Assembly (NCBI RefSeq): GCF_000316665.1
Contig: NC_019678.1
Coordinates: 5,270,001 to 5,334,000, forward strand
Source of the DNA: Rivularia sp. PCC 7116
Lineage (GTDB): Bacteria > Cyanobacteriota > Cyanobacteriia > Cyanobacteriales > Nostocaceae
Reading direction: 5' to 3'
DNA length: 64,000 nt
Of this stretch, positions 9,692-19,350 are shown piece by piece (within the stretch, counting starts at the first letter, position 1; every line of letters begins with the position of its first letter). A program made the position numbers and the translations under genes. The notes under the pieces were generated by a model. It worked only from the letters and a program-made list of their open reading frames with translations. It was not told the origin of the DNA and made no database searches.

Positions 9692-11320
9692 CTATTCCCA
9701 TTCAATTGTTCCGGGGGGCTTAGATGTAATATCAAAGACTACCCTGTTAACACCTTTTACCTCATTGACAATCCGATTTGAAATGACTTCGAGTATGTCA
9801 TAGGGTACTCTTGCCCAGTCTGCTGTCATTCCATCTTCGCTGGTAACTATGCGTAATACTATCGGATAAGCGTATGTGCGTTGGTCGCCCATAACACCAA
9901 CACTACGAATGGGTAGCAATACTGCAAAAGCCTGCCAATATTCACTATAGAGGTTATTACGATTAATCTCCTGACGCACGATTAAGTCAGCATCTCGTAA
10001 AATGTTCAGCCTTTGTGCGGTTACTTCTCCAATAATACGAATTGCTAGACCTGGCCCAGGGAAAGGTTGCCGCTGCACAATTTCTTGAGGTAAACCAACG
10101 CAACGTCCAACTTTGCGAACTTCGTCTTTAAAAAGTTTTCGCAGGGGTTCAACCAACTTGAAACGTAAGTCTTTGGGCAAACCACCAACGTTGTGATGGC
10201 TTTTGATTTTGACTGCTACTCGTTCTCCTGTTTTTTGATCGACATTAGTATCTGCCGATTCAATCACGTCGGGATACAAGGTTCCTTGGGCTAGATAATC
10301 AAAGGGACCAAGTTCTTTCGATGTCTCCTCAAATACCCTGATAAACTCATGCCCAATGATGCGCCGTTTTTCTTCAGGATCGGTGACTCCAGCCAAGGCT
10401 CCAATAAAGCGTTCGCGAGCATTTACATATTCAACCGGAATATGAAACTGTTCCGAAAATAACTTGACTAAGCGTTCCGGCTCCAGTTTCCGCATGAAGC
10501 CTTGATCGATAAAGACGCAAGTTAACTGTTCTCCGATTGCTTTATGCAATAGAAATGCCAGAGTTGAAGAATCAACCCCTCCACTAAGAGCTAACAGTAC
10601 TCTCTTGCTGCCTACTTTAGCGCGAATTTCACGAATAGATTCTTCTACAAAGGCATCGGTTGTCCAAGTCGGTTCGCTCTTACAGATTTCGTATACAAAA
10701 TTACGAATTAGCGATAATCCACCAACTGAATGTACTACTTCTGGATGAAACTGTACCCCGTAGAGTTTCTTGTTGGGATTAGCGATCGCAGCACAAGGAG
10801 TATTAGCGGTATGAGCTAATAGCTCAAATCCAGCAGGCATTTTAAGTACGGAATCCCCATGACTCATCCACATGGTAGTACCGTCTTCGACATTGGCAAG
10901 CAAATTAATGGGCTCGTCTATATGTAGAGCAGCCTTTCCATACTCTCCTCGTTCAGACTTTTGCACTTCTCCACCGAGTTGCTGCACCATTAGCTGCATA
11001 CCATAACAAACTCCCAAAATCGGAATCCCCAGATTCCATATTTCGGGGTCGCAGGAAGGAGCTTTAGCATCATAAACCGAACTCGGTCCACCCGAAAGAA
11101 TTATTCCTTGGGGATTAAGCTCGCGGAGTTGTTCGGCTGTGGTGCGATAGGAAAGAACTTCTGAATAGACTTGAGTCTCTCTGATTCTACGAGCAATCAG
11201 TTCGGAATACTGAGAACCAAAATCGAGAATCGCAATCATTTGACGGTTTAGTTGTCTTTCTAATTCTACTTTCTGAGCTTGAGAAGCTTCTTGTTTCAGT
11301 AGAGTCACCGCTGTTTTCAT
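9692..11320 (-). CDS. guaA: GMP synthase (glutamine-hydrolysing)
   Basis: GuaA converts XMP to GMP using glutamine and ATP, the last step of guanine nucleotide synthesis. The 542-residue protein has an N-terminal class I glutamine amidotransferase domain (nucleophile Cys in GVCYGMQLM, and catalytic His and Glu in FHPEV). The ATP pyrophosphatase domain has the P-loop [10 protein letters not shown], and the C-terminal dimerisation domain ends in the typical [10 protein letters not shown] short N-terminal extension of about 25 residues precedes the usual start [13 protein letters not shown], which makes the true start slightly uncertain. The gene is monocistronic here. The adjacent upstream region contains no recognisable riboswitch. 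Confidence 0.97.
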   Translation of the reverse strand: MKTAVTLLKQEASQAQKVELERQLNRQMIAILDFGSQYSELIARRIRETQVYSEVLSYRTTAEQLRELNPQGIILSGGPSSVYDAKAPSCDPEIWNLGIPILGVCYGMQLMVQQLGGEVQKSERGEYGKAALHIDEPINLLANVEDGTTMWMSHGDSVLKMPAGFELLAHTANTPCAAIANPNKKLYGVQFHPEVVHSVGGLSLIRNFVYEICKSEPTWTTDAFVEESIREIRAKVGSKRVLLALSGGVDSSTLAFLLHKAIGEQLTCVFIDQGFMRKLEPERLVKLFSEQFHIPVEYVNARERFIGALAGVTDPEEKRRIIGHEFIRVFEETSKELGPFDYLAQGTLYPDVIESADTNVDQKTGERVAVKIKSHHNVGGLPKDLRFKLVEPLRKLFKDEVRKVGRCVGLPQEIVQRQPFPGPGLAIRIIGEVTAQRLNILRDADLIVRQEINRNNLYSEYWQAFAVLLPIRSVGVMGDQRTYAYPIVLRIVTSEDGMTADWARVPYDILEVISNRIVNEVKGVNRVVFDITSKPPGTIEWE

Positions 11321-11838
11321 AATGGGGGAAAGTGTGAGAGTAAGGATTTACGATGCTAGTTACTGCGTTTGGCTACATACCACAACGATTAACTATATCC
11401 AGCAAGATTCTTTAATAACTTTCACTTCAAGTGCAACTTCTATACATGCACCTGCTGGGCTTCTTATATTTGTTAATGGTATTAAGATTAAAAAGTTACC
11501 TTAAACTGGTTCCAAAAATATATATTTATCTATTTGAATTTCTTATGTTTATTTTTATAAACTTACCACAACTTGGTCAATATGCCTAAAAGTGAATTTA
11601 TTTTCCTACAAATGCTCCAGATTTTCAACTGTCATAATGCTGTGATAATGCTATGACTGACCAGCATTCGACAGGAACCTATCGAAAACCAGGTATAAAT
11701 CATTAAAAAATTGCTTATATCTTTCTTAAGGCATTTGACACAATATATCAAGCTGGAAGAGGAATATTATCTGAATCTTAAATATAAATATAATATATAA
11801 CTGTATATTTTATATTTCCGGAGAATATTTTATTTATT
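11321..11838. other. Intergenic stretch without a recognised gene
   Basis: This region of 518 bp lies upstream of guaA and downstream of the 99-aa gene. A 60-codon plus-strand frame at 11322-11504 lacks a good start and any family resemblance. A short direct repeat ATAATGCT occurs twice around 11635-11655. No promoter can be assigned with confidence. Confidence 0.4.
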
Positions 11839-12138
11839 TTACACTTTAACTTCTGCTAGTAAGGTTTGTATCGCTTCTACAGAAAGTCCTTGCTCAATGT
11901 ATTGGGGTGATTCAGGTACGAATGGAGCTTTTAAACGGTCAACACTAATTATTGTGGCTTCTTGCGGTATGACGGGAATATCTGGATCGAAAGCAGTCGG
12001 ACGCATCAAAGAACTGGAAAATCCTCTAAAAATTGCGACTTCATCTTGTTCGCCATTAATCTCTACCTTCACTAACAAGACTTCTTGAGGACGTTTGACG
12101 GTATATTGCTCCAATCGTTGATTAATTGAATTGGTCAT
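11839..12138 (-). CDS. Conserved hypothetical protein (99 aa)
   Basis: I do not recognise a named domain with certainty. The protein reads like a small cyanobacterial conserved protein: a helical start (MTNSINQRLEQYTV), a strand pair with EVLLVKVEINGEQDEVAIFRGFSSSLMRPT, a proline-rich loop (DPDIPVIPQEATIISVDRL), and a C-terminal helix ending LLAEVKV. There is no signal peptide or membrane segment. Codon use and composition resemble the neighbours. It lies 162 bp from the DUF3177 gene on the same strand, separated from it by STRR repeats, so joint transcription is uncertain. Confidence 0.8.
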   Translation of the reverse strand: MTNSINQRLEQYTVKRPQEVLLVKVEINGEQDEVAIFRGFSSSLMRPTAFDPDIPVIPQEATIISVDRLKAPFVPESPQYIEQGLSVEAIQTLLAEVKV

Positions 12139-12245
12139 TAGAATTGGGAATTGGGAATTGGGTATCGGGCATTGAAAGCTTGGAGTGAGGAGTAAGTAGC
12201 AAGTAGCAAGTAATATTGCCTGCTATCTTGTTTGAGAACTGTTGA
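12139..12245. repeat. STRR heptamer blocks
   Basis: Two blocks of 7-bp tandem repeats sit between the 99-aa gene and the DUF3177 gene. At about 12142-12170 the unit is AATTGGG (three near-perfect copies). At about 12190-12212 the unit is AAGTAGC (three copies). The blocks begin within a few bases of the start codon of the 99-aa gene. Confidence 0.75.
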
Positions 12246-12300
12246 TGAATAAAGGCTACTTAAGACTGCTACTCGCTACTCTCAGATATCTCCCCATTCC

Positions 12301-12894
12301 TTACTGGGGTGCGGCTGTACGTCCTTGTTTGCCAAGTTTAACGATAACAAAGTAAGCCAAACACAGAACGTAGAAAATCAAACCGATAATACCTAAAAAT
12401 CCTAAGAAGCCAGTATTGGTATTGGGATGAAAATAGTCTTTAAATAACAATGGAGCTTCTAACCAAACTTTGCAGTCAGAACTCTTGAGAGCTGTTTCGG
12501 AAAAAGCACAACCTAAGAAAGGAACGGTTGCTAATGCGCCCAAAAGACAGTAAATGCTTGTAGCCCAACGCCAAGAGGTAAAAATAAATTTCAAAGGTCC
12601 GTCAGAACCATATTCAATTTCATCGTTCAAGTCTATCCAGAACCATAATGAAATTGGGATTAAAATACGCGCCATTAAAGAAGAAATGAAACTGACTCCA
12701 AAGCCCCCAATCATTAGATAAACAGTGATTACTAATAAACTTGAGACTCGCCAGTAGATGGTTAACAGACGTTGGATTCCTTCAGCTTTTTGAACAAATG
12801 CCCAAATCAGTAAAACCAATGGAAGTAAAACCGTAAATAAAACCGCCAAACGATAGTCCATCCAAACTAACGAGCGAAACCAAACATCATTCAT
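12301..12894 (-). CDS. DUF3177 family integral membrane protein
   Basis: This 197-residue protein is mostly hydrophobic. I count about four to five membrane segments: residues 15-34 (LAVLFTVLLPLVLLIWAFV), 48-70, 75-90, 107-128 and 163-187. It ends in a short basic cytoplasmic tail. The N-terminus MNDVWFRSLVWMDYRLAVLF and the overall pattern match my memory of the cyanobacterial DUF3177 family, whose function is unknown. No catalytic or transport motif is visible. Two Cys in the loop GCAFSETALKSSDCKVW could form a disulfide on the outer face, but that is speculation. The gene stands alone between repeat-bearing spacers. Confidence 0.8.
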   Translation of the reverse strand: MNDVWFRSLVWMDYRLAVLFTVLLPLVLLIWAFVQKAEGIQRLLTIYWRVSSLLVITVYLMIGGFGVSFISSLMARILIPISLWFWIDLNDEIEYGSDGPLKFIFTSWRWATSIYCLLGALATVPFLGCAFSETALKSSDCKVWLEAPLLFKDYFHPNTNTGFLGFLGIIGLIFYVLCLAYFVIVKLGKQGRTAAPQ

Positions 12895-13303
12895 AGTTTT
12901 TCCTACATATAATCAAAGACTTTAACTAAGAAAGTCCGCATTTTAAAGTAAAGTGTCTAAAATAAATATTTATATCAGAATATTTAAATAAATATAAACT
13001 CAAGCTTTAAGCTAATAAAAAAGTCTGTGACTCAAACCTTTTAACTTATAAATAAATATCTCCCAGATTCGGGGGAGCATTAGAACTCCCTCGAAAAACT
13101 TAAACTTGCTTAAGTCTTATCTGGTAGAAAATACCACGCTTGCGACCTCATGAGAGATTTATATGGCAAGATAAACCTATAATTTGAATCAGATTTTAAA
13201 CTTTTGTGAGTTTAAAACGATTATCTCAAACACGAGGAATAAATTAAAGTATAAATTTATTGCTTGCGTGGAAAAGCAGAGATATTAATAACGAACTTGA
13301 TTT
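12895..13303. other. Intergenic stretch with an imperfect hairpin
   Basis: These 409 AT-rich bases lie between DUF3177 and cp12. The one structure I see is an imperfect 10-bp hairpin (TTCGGGGGAG at 13068-13077 with CTCCCTCGAA at 13086-13095, one mismatch). It is about 210 bp downstream of the cp12 stop and could end that transcript, but no T-run follows on the minus strand. Confidence 0.4.
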
Positions 13304-13525
13304 CTAGTCGTCGTAAACTCTACACTCGTCAGCTTCGGGATTTTCATCACAATACTTTTCTAAAGAATTTTTGGGCTTTGATTGCCGTTGGTGAGAAGCT
13401 TCAGCTTGTAATTCTTCCACTGCATCCCAAGCAGCAGCACACTCAGCGGAGTTGCTACCTGAAGTGTCGCAAACGGTGCGAGCTTCTTGTAGTTCTTCTT
13501 GGATTTTGTCTTTGATGTCGCTCAT
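13304..13525 (-). CDS. cp12: Calvin cycle regulatory protein CP12
   Basis: CP12 is a small, intrinsically disordered, redox-controlled scaffold. In the dark it joins glyceraldehyde-3-phosphate dehydrogenase and phosphoribulokinase into an inactive complex and so shuts the Calvin cycle. The 73-residue protein has the family core AWDAVEEL (residues 32-39). The two Cys pairs are C19/C29 and C59/C68. The C-terminal part, KNSLEKYCDENPEADECRVYDD, is the GAPDH-docking tail. Length is canonical and both disulfide pairs are present, so regulation by thioredoxin is expected. It is a single gene on the minus strand. The overlapping plus-strand frame is a shadow. Confidence 0.96.
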   Translation of the reverse strand: MSDIKDKIQEELQEARTVCDTSGSNSAECAAAWDAVEELQAEASHQRQSKPKNSLEKYCDENPEADECRVYDD

Positions 13526-13897
13526 AGTTTTTGTTGTGTTAATTGTTCTTAATACAAGTATAGAAAAAGTTCGGCGAAGACTGTTTGACAGTTTTAACTA
13601 TTCTAACCACTCATCACGCTTCTTAATGGCGATGTGGTAGAGCAGCACTATCAAGATACAGCAAATATTCTCGCGTATAGGCTATTCAACTTAAACTTTT
13701 AAGATTTTTTGCACTGTTTTGACTAGAATCTATAGGAGCAAGTATGGAAGTAGCTTATTATTCCTTTTTAGGATTGACTCAATCGGAGAAAATAGAACTA
13801 TAGAAATAGTCAACTACTTTTAGATGTAATTAATAGATTAAAGTATTTAAAAGTAAAAAGTATTAGCTTTAAAACATAAAATTATAAAAAGTAATTC
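13526..13897. other. Intergenic region between divergent cp12 and FIST genes
   Basis: This is 372 bp of AT-rich sequence that must hold the promoters of cp12 (leftward) and the FIST gene (rightward). I see no further gene, repeat or confident operator. Confidence 0.4.
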
Positions 13898-15106
13898 ATG
13901 GCAGAGCAAATGCAGTGGACTAACGCCTTATCAACCCGCCCTTCTCTTGAAGCAGCAATTTCTGAAGTCGTAGAAGAAGCTAGTCGGAAGTTATCAACGC
14001 AAGCAAATCTGGGAATTGCGTTCATTTCCTCTGCTTTTACCAGCGAGTATTCCCGATTTTTACCTTTACTTGCCGAGAAATTAGACGTACCCGTATTAAT
14101 TGGCTGTAGTGCCGGTGGTGTGGTTGGCACAAGCAGTAGTGGAGAAGCCCAAGAACTCGAAGACGAACCAGCTTTATCCCTGACTTTGGCTTGTTTGCCA
14201 GAAGTAAATATTCATCCGTTTCATGTTGTAGCTGAAGAATTACCTGACTTAGATAGTTCTCCGAATGCTTGGATGGATTTGATTAAAGTACCGCCGAGTC
14301 CTACACCCCAATTTATTCTGCTTTCGGGCAATGTTGCGAGCGGAATTAATAATTTGTTAAAAGGTTTGGACTTTGCCTATCCCGGTTCCGTAACTGTAGG
14401 AGGGCAAGCAAGTGGTGGAATAGCAAACCGCATAGCTTTGTTTTGTAATGACAAGCTTTACACAGAAGGTACGGTGGGAGTCGCATTAACCGGCAATATC
14501 ACCTTAGATACGATTGTCGCTCAAGGTTGCCGTCCAATCGGCGAACCATACCAGATTAGCAAATGCGATCGCAACATTATTTTAGAAATTGAAGACAAAG
14601 TTCCCTTAGTTGCCTTACGAGATTTAATTGCCAGCTTAAACGAAGAAGAAAAAATCTTGGCTCAAAATTCGTTATTCGTAGGTGTCGCGATGAATGAATT
14701 TAAACAAGATTTGCAGCAAGGAGACTTTTTGATTCGCAATATTTTAGGGGTAGATCCAGCTGCTGGAGCAATTGCTGTAGGAGATTATTTACGTCCAGGG
14801 CAGCGTTTACAGTTCCACCTCCGCGACGCTCAAACTTCTGCTCAAGATTTAGAATTTTTGCTCAATAAATATCAGCAAGAACATGCTTTAACTTCATCTC
14901 CGGCAGGTGCTTTAATGTTTTCCTGCTTGGGTAGAGGCAAAGGACTTTATGGCAAACCAAACTTTGATTCTGAACTATTTAGCCGCTACGTCAAAGATAT
15001 GCCTTTAGGAGGATTTTTCTGCAACGGCGAAATCGGGCCGGTTGGTGACAATACTTTTGTCCACGGATTTACATCCGTCTTTGCTATATTTCGGGAAAAT
15101 CAATAA
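13898..15106 (+). CDS. FIST domain (FIST_N + FIST_C) sensory protein
   Basis: The 402-residue protein matches the FIST architecture, a predicted small-ligand-binding sensory domain often linked to signal transduction. The N-terminal part (about 20-220) contains GIAFISSAFTSEYSRFLPLL and the glycine-rich VLIGCSAGGVVG followed by VGGQASGG. The C-terminal FIST_C part (about 220-395) contains FLIRNILGVDPAAGAIAVGD and ends near PLGGFFCNGEIGPVG and THVHGF-like FVHGFTSVFAIF. There is no kinase, GGDEF or other output domain, so this is a stand-alone FIST protein. No signal peptide or membrane segment is present. The ligand is unknown; amino acids were proposed for the family. Confidence 0.9.
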   Translation: MAEQMQWTNALSTRPSLEAAISEVVEEASRKLSTQANLGIAFISSAFTSEYSRFLPLLAEKLDVPVLIGCSAGGVVGTSSSGEAQELEDEPALSLTLACLPEVNIHPFHVVAEELPDLDSSPNAWMDLIKVPPSPTPQFILLSGNVASGINNLLKGLDFAYPGSVTVGGQASGGIANRIALFCNDKLYTEGTVGVALTGNITLDTIVAQGCRPIGEPYQISKCDRNIILEIEDKVPLVALRDLIASLNEEEKILAQNSLFVGVAMNEFKQDLQQGDFLIRNILGVDPAAGAIAVGDYLRPGQRLQFHLRDAQTSAQDLEFLLNKYQQEHALTSSPAGALMFSCLGRGKGLYGKPNFDSELFSRYVKDMPLGGFFCNGEIGPVGDNTFVHGFTSVFAIFRENQ

Positions 15107-15178
15107 TAGGGAAACAGATGGTGAGGTAGAAAGCAATAAAGTGTGACTATTCTTGGCTTACTACTTGCGACTCCTGAT

Positions 15179-16279
15179 TTAAAGCAGCAATGTTGAATGA
15201 TTGTCGATAAAAGTCCGATGTCCATCGGGAGTCATGGCGCTGTATTTCTCGAAGTGGTGGCGTACTTTTTCGGGAAATTCGGGAAATTCAAACGACGCGT
15301 CTCCATCTGCAATACTCGCCCAAAAATTTCTTAATGTAGGAGCTAATTCTTCTGCTTTGTCTTGGGGAAGATTAAGTGGTGGTAAAGTCAGCAGTTTGAT
15401 CATGAAAGGAAAACTGCGATCGCACATCCATTTTTTGGAACTCTGCTGTAAATCTGGGAAATTAGATACCGATTCTACTTTATGAGATGATATTTGTAAC
15501 TTCTCTTGTCCGCGATTATCCTGAGAATATTCTAATATGCGGTAGGGATGGGGATAGCTAACCAAGGAACCTGTAGTGATATCATACACATTATCTTGGT
15601 GAGCTATATCTTGTATATGTAAATGCCCCGTGAAAACTAATTGAACTTTGTAGCGTCGGAGAATTTGCAAAAGTTGGGGTGCGTTGCTTAACATATAGCG
15701 GCTCGCCATCGGATGGCGGGCTTGATTTGGTAAATGCTCAACTACATTATGGTGAATCATTACCAAAATTAATTCTTCATTGGCTGCTGCTAAAACTTCT
15801 TTCAACCAACTTAATTGTTCGTTGTTTACGTATCCTATTTGATTGCCTTGGCTATCGAAATTATTAGAATTAAGAGCAATTAACCTCACATTTGGCAGCA
15901 ATTCACAAGTGTAGTAAAGCTGTTCTGTATTTTCGTAACCAAATTTTCGGTAAAACTGCGGAAAGTCCTTAAAAGCAATTGACTGCTCATTAGCATGTAG
16001 CACCGGCACATCATGATTGCCCGGTATCACGTAACTTGGAAAAGGTAGCTTTGCCAAACGCTCTTGCAACCAAGTATGATTTTCTGGTTCGCCGTGTTGA
16101 GTTAAATCCCCCGGTAGTAAAAGAAAATCTAAATCTAGTTGTGTCAAATGTTCTAATACAATATCAAAAGCCGGGATACTAACTTCTACAAGGTGAAACC
16201 GACTTGGATGATCCCATATAGTATGGGGAAGCGCAACGTGTAAATCGCTGGCGATAGCAAAGCGGAAATTTAGACTCAT
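15179..16279 (-). CDS. Calcineurin-like metallophosphoesterase
   Basis: The 366-residue protein contains the complete metallophosphoesterase motif set: DLH (residues 12-14), GDLTQHGE (57-64), GNHD (87-90), IHHN (175-178) and GHLH (218-221). These bind a dinuclear metal centre and hydrolyse phosphoester bonds. The order and spacing resemble the CpdA/Icc branch, which includes cyclic-nucleotide phosphodiesterases and phospholipid-linked enzymes. A C-terminal region of about 100 residues (after residue 265) extends beyond the catalytic fold and I do not recognise it. No signal peptide is present, so action is probably cytoplasmic. The substrate cannot be inferred. It is convergent with the FIST gene, 72 bp apart. 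Confidence 0.9.
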   Translation of the reverse strand: MSLNFRFAIASDLHVALPHTIWDHPSRFHLVEVSIPAFDIVLEHLTQLDLDFLLLPGDLTQHGEPENHTWLQERLAKLPFPSYVIPGNHDVPVLHANEQSIAFKDFPQFYRKFGYENTEQLYYTCELLPNVRLIALNSNNFDSQGNQIGYVNNEQLSWLKEVLAAANEELILVMIHHNVVEHLPNQARHPMASRYMLSNAPQLLQILRRYKVQLVFTGHLHIQDIAHQDNVYDITTGSLVSYPHPYRILEYSQDNRGQEKLQISSHKVESVSNFPDLQQSSKKWMCDRSFPFMIKLLTLPPLNLPQDKAEELAPTLRNFWASIADGDASFEFPEFPEKVRHHFEKYSAMTPDGHRTFIDNHSTLLL

Positions 16280-16443
16280 TGAAGTAAATTAATTATATAC
16301 AAGGGTGTAAAAAAACTCTTTTGAAATAGAGTATAACCTTTGAAAGCCAATGAAGTGTAAGAATATTTTTGGTTTGTTAAGAGTTAAGAGTTAGGTCATT
16401 CTAATTAGTTTCCTAACGGAAGAAGCAGTATACTCAGTTGCAA

Positions 16444-16460
16444 GGGAGCAAGATGCTCCC
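16444..16460. repeat. Small perfect palindrome
   Basis: A 7-bp perfect stem with a 3-nt loop (GGGAGCA, AGA, TGCTCCC) lies 42 bp past the stop of the minus-strand DUF6745 gene. No T-run follows on either strand. It could be a weak terminator or one member of a dispersed palindrome family. Confidence 0.5.
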
Positions 16461-16502
16461 ACTGCCAGCCATCTGTTTTTTTTCGCAGAAATTACTATAA
16501 CA

Positions 16503-17945
16503 CTAGGCTTTATTGCAAATCTCTTGCCAAACATCAAGATAATCTGGGTTAAATTTCCTAAAAATATTTTCTAATTTACTTTTATCTTGCAGAAGATAAG
16601 TAGTTCCTGTTTGTTCATTGATGACGGGATAGTAAGCACCTGTTTGGTAACATTCAATGATTGTTAATAGTAAGCTAGTTAAACTGCTAGCACAAATTTG
16701 AGGCTCGGATTTTTCGCTCACATACCAAATTTCTGAGAATTCTTTTTCTTCCTGAGAAAATTCTTCTTCATACCCAAAAAAATAATATAATTCTTTATGA
16801 ATTCCATAGAATATTGGTATGGCACAGTTGTCGGGTGTAATATAGTTTTCCTGCATCCATTCAGGACAATACAATTCTCTAACGGTATCTTTAAAACAGC
16901 GGATAATTAAATTAGGAGCTATTTGAATACCTCTAAAATCACTTATTTCAGAAACTTCTTGGGGAACTTGAATTGGACGGGTTTTAGTTAATTTTTGATA
17001 CTTTTCATATGTTTGATTTGAAGCGTGTGAATAAGACTTCACCAAACAATTAAGACTGAAATATAAATAGAGGTTGTTTAAAATATCAGAAATTAATGTT
17101 TTGCAGTCTTCCCAATTATTACAATTATATTCTGGTAATTCTTGCTCAAGTCTTTCGTAACCAATACCCCTAATTAGTACCATTCTTAAATCTTCGTCAC
17201 TTTCTTCTAAAAGCCATTGAGGTTGCCATTGTGAATATTGAAACTTGCCATATTTTTCCGGTATTATGGTGCCGTGATAGCTATAAATATTAAAACCATC
17301 TGCAAAAATCACTGCTGGTTTTGCTTCTGCGTGGAGACAGTTTGTTTTATCAAGATGTAATTCAATAGGTCGATTAATAACTATACAAAAATCTTTAAAA
17401 GATAATATATAAGGACATTCTTCAGCTAAAGGTTTTAAAATATTCCAAACTTCTTGATTGCAACCGCAATTTAGTCCTTCTATATAAAAATCATTGTCAT
17501 AAAGACTACTAGCCATCAATTCTGAATCAATCATTTTCCATAAATGCTGAGATTCTAAGCAATCTTCAAGCACTTCATAGATTCTGGTAGTTACATTTAA
17601 AAATGTTTCCGCTTCAAAAAACAACATTGTGCTAATCTTAGGATAAATAGCATGATAACAACGAATTTTCAGCAATAATTTAATACCAAGTAGAGAACTT
17701 AAATCACCTTTCAAATGAATATAGTCGCTAATTGATGGTTGAATTTCACTAAGATACTTATGAGCTTCGAGAGGACTTTGACAAAAAATTATCTGAGGCT
17801 CTGCCAAATCGAGAATCTGGTAAGATTTTTTAATTAATTCTTCTACTCTTTTCTGATTAATTGGTTCGGTATTAAAAAGTATTTTTCGCCATTTTTCAAC
17901 ATAAGCATATGCTAAAAGCTTTTTTTTAATTTGTTCTTGATTCAT
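16503..17945 (-). CDS. DUF6745-containing hypothetical protein
   Basis: This 480-residue cytoplasmic protein has no signal peptide or membrane segment. Residues about 205-275 contain a block (AKPAVIFADGFNIYSYHGT at 208-226, then IIPEKYG, and further on DEDLRMVLIRGIGYERL) that I recognise as DUF6745-like. In that family a conserved 'D-G-x-x-x-Y-x-x-H-G' core is followed by an 'R-x-x-x-I-x-x-x-G-Y-E-R' helix. The function of the family is unknown. The rest is rich in aromatic and acidic residues, with a Cys pair GLNCGCNQ near residues 157-163. AT-rich codon use fits the neighbours. The gene is isolated, with a start at the ATG at 17945. Confidence 0.75.
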   Translation of the reverse strand: MNQEQIKKKLLAYAYVEKWRKILFNTEPINQKRVEELIKKSYQILDLAEPQIIFCQSPLEAHKYLSEIQPSISDYIHLKGDLSSLLGIKLLLKIRCYHAIYPKISTMLFFEAETFLNVTTRIYEVLEDCLESQHLWKMIDSELMASSLYDNDFYIEGLNCGCNQEVWNILKPLAEECPYILSFKDFCIVINRPIELHLDKTNCLHAEAKPAVIFADGFNIYSYHGTIIPEKYGKFQYSQWQPQWLLEESDEDLRMVLIRGIGYERLEQELPEYNCNNWEDCKTLISDILNNLYLYFSLNCLVKSYSHASNQTYEKYQKLTKTRPIQVPQEVSEISDFRGIQIAPNLIIRCFKDTVRELYCPEWMQENYITPDNCAIPIFYGIHKELYYFFGYEEEFSQEEKEFSEIWYVSEKSEPQICASSLTSLLLTIIECYQTGAYYPVINEQTGTTYLLQDKSKLENIFRKFNPDYLDVWQEICNKA

Positions 17946-18086
17946 AATTCTAATTAAATAGTGTCGGGTGATTTGCTTATTTTGTGATTTCTATGATAAT
18001 CAAGTAGAGTTTCGGTGCGCTCGCGGCTAAAGCCATAACACACCCTAAAATACCGTCCACTGATAATTGATAACTGCTCACTGATT

Positions 18087-18719
18087 ATGAATCGCGTTAG
18101 AGTTCGTCAACACGTTAATCCATTAGGAATTAAGTATCAAACACCTGTAAATGCAATAAATTGGGAAAAAATTTATATAAATACGAATCAACCTTTACTT
18201 TTGGATATTGGTTGCGCTAGGGGAAAATTTTTATTTGATATGGCACAGCTAGAACCCGAATGTAATTTTCTGGGTTTGGAAATTCGCGAGCCTTTGGTAG
18301 AAGCTGCTAATAAAACATGCTCGGAATTGGGATTAACAAATTTACACTATATATTTTGCAATGCCAATAATTCGTTAAAGCCGATTTTATCTTCGTTACC
18401 GAAAGGAATTTTACAGCGGGTGACAATTCAATTTCCCGATCCTTGGTTTAAGAATCGTCATGCAAAAAGAAGAGTAGCACAGCCGGAATTAGTTACGGAA
18501 TTAGCAGATTATCTTGCACCAGGGGGAATCGTATTTCTACAATCTGACGTTAAATTCGTCGAACAAGAAATGTGCGAACGTTTTGAAGAAAACCCGAATT
18601 TTCAAAGACAAAATAAAGAATGGTTGGTAGAAAATCCCTTACCTGTTGCAACGGAAAGGGAATTATTTACTTTAGAAAAAGGGGAACCAGTTTATCGGGC
18701 TGTTTTTACAAGAGTGTAG
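18087..18719 (+). CDS. trmB: tRNA (guanine-N7-)-methyltransferase
   Basis: TrmB methylates N7 of G46 in the variable loop of many tRNAs using S-adenosylmethionine. The 210-residue protein has the SAM-binding motif [12 protein letters not shown] (residues 37-48), the acidic [13 protein letters not shown] loop (62-74), and the family signature [15 protein letters not shown] (115-129). The C-terminal block has the conserved T-x-x-E-x-x-x-x-x-x-G-x-P-x-Y pattern ([15 protein letters not shown]). Size and motifs are normal. The ATG at 18087 follows a heptamer-like repeat (TGATAAC-type units) with no clear ribosome site. An HD-domain gene follows 56 bp downstream on the same strand, separated by a palindrome. 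Confidence 0.96.
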   Translation: MNRVRVRQHVNPLGIKYQTPVNAINWEKIYINTNQPLLLDIGCARGKFLFDMAQLEPECNFLGLEIREPLVEAANKTCSELGLTNLHYIFCNANNSLKPILSSLPKGILQRVTIQFPDPWFKNRHAKRRVAQPELVTELADYLAPGGIVFLQSDVKFVEQEMCERFEENPNFQRQNKEWLVENPLPVATERELFTLEKGEPVYRAVFTRV

Positions 18720-18741
18720 AGACGTAGCAGTGCTACGTCTC
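18719..18741. repeat. Dispersed palindrome overlapping the trmB stop codon
   Basis: An 11-bp perfect inverted repeat around one base (GAGACGTAGCA G TGCTACGTCTC) starts in the last base of the trmB TAG stop. A close relative occurs at 54041-54069, so this is a dispersed repeat and not a terminator specific to trmB, although as RNA it would fold strongly. Confidence 0.75.
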
Positions 18742-18775
18742 CCAACAGTTAGATTTGTATCAACAATTTAACGAA

Positions 18776-19312
18776 ATGGAATCAAAAGTTAGAAATTTTG
18801 AAAATGTAGAACAAGCTTACGAATTTTTAAAACAACTTAATGCTCCACCAAGGTTAATTCGTCACGTTTATTTAGTTGGTGAAGCTGCTGATTTGCTAAT
18901 TCAACAGCTGAATCGGATGGATGTTGATTTTGATGAAAAATTTGTTCGTTTAGGAGTTGCATTTCACGATGCAGGTAAAATTATTCATTCTCAAGAACTT
19001 TTTGCTCCTGGGAATCACCATGAATCAGATGGAGAAAAACTTTTAATCAGTAAGGGTGTAAACCCTAGGTTAGCTAGATGCTGTCTTTCTCATGCACGGT
19101 GGAAAACGATGGCATGTTCTCTTGAAGAATTAATAATTGCTTTAGCCGATAAACTTTGGAAAGGTAAGCGAGAAGTTGATTTAGAAAAAATAGTAGTTGC
19201 AAGAATAGCAAAATTAATTAATCAAGACTTTTGGGAAGTATTTATTGAATTAGATTCTCATTTTGAAATAATTGCTTCTCAGGGTGAAGAGAGATTGTGT
19301 AGGAGTTTGTGA
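18776..19312 (+). CDS. HD-domain phosphohydrolase-like protein
   Basis: The protein (178 residues from the ATG) has an HD-type metal-dependent hydrolase signature: LGVAFHDAGK with the His-Asp pair at residues 64-65, followed by the conserved NHHESD (about 80-85) and a third His in LSHARW. Such proteins hydrolyse phosphomonoesters or nucleotides. The substrate here is unknown. A TTG in frame at 18755 would add seven residues (MYQQFNE). I prefer the ATG at 18776 because ATG is the usual start and neither has a clear ribosome site. It sits downstream of trmB and could share its transcript. There is no membrane segment or second domain. Confidence 0.8.
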   Translation: MESKVRNFENVEQAYEFLKQLNAPPRLIRHVYLVGEAADLLIQQLNRMDVDFDEKFVRLGVAFHDAGKIIHSQELFAPGNHHESDGEKLLISKGVNPRLARCCLSHARWKTMACSLEELIIALADKLWKGKREVDLEKIVVARIAKLINQDFWEVFIELDSHFEIIASQGEERLCRSL

Positions 19313-19350
19313 TTGCGTTTTAGCGCTGAAGCGCAACTACGAACTAATAA

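Noticed and set aside
11322-11504. 60-codon plus-strand frame next to guaA
   Set aside because: It begins two bases from the guaA start codon, has no plausible ribosome site and resembles no protein.
13264-13515. 83-codon plus-strand frame over cp12
   Set aside because: It is the antisense shadow of cp12, whose motifs are unmistakable.
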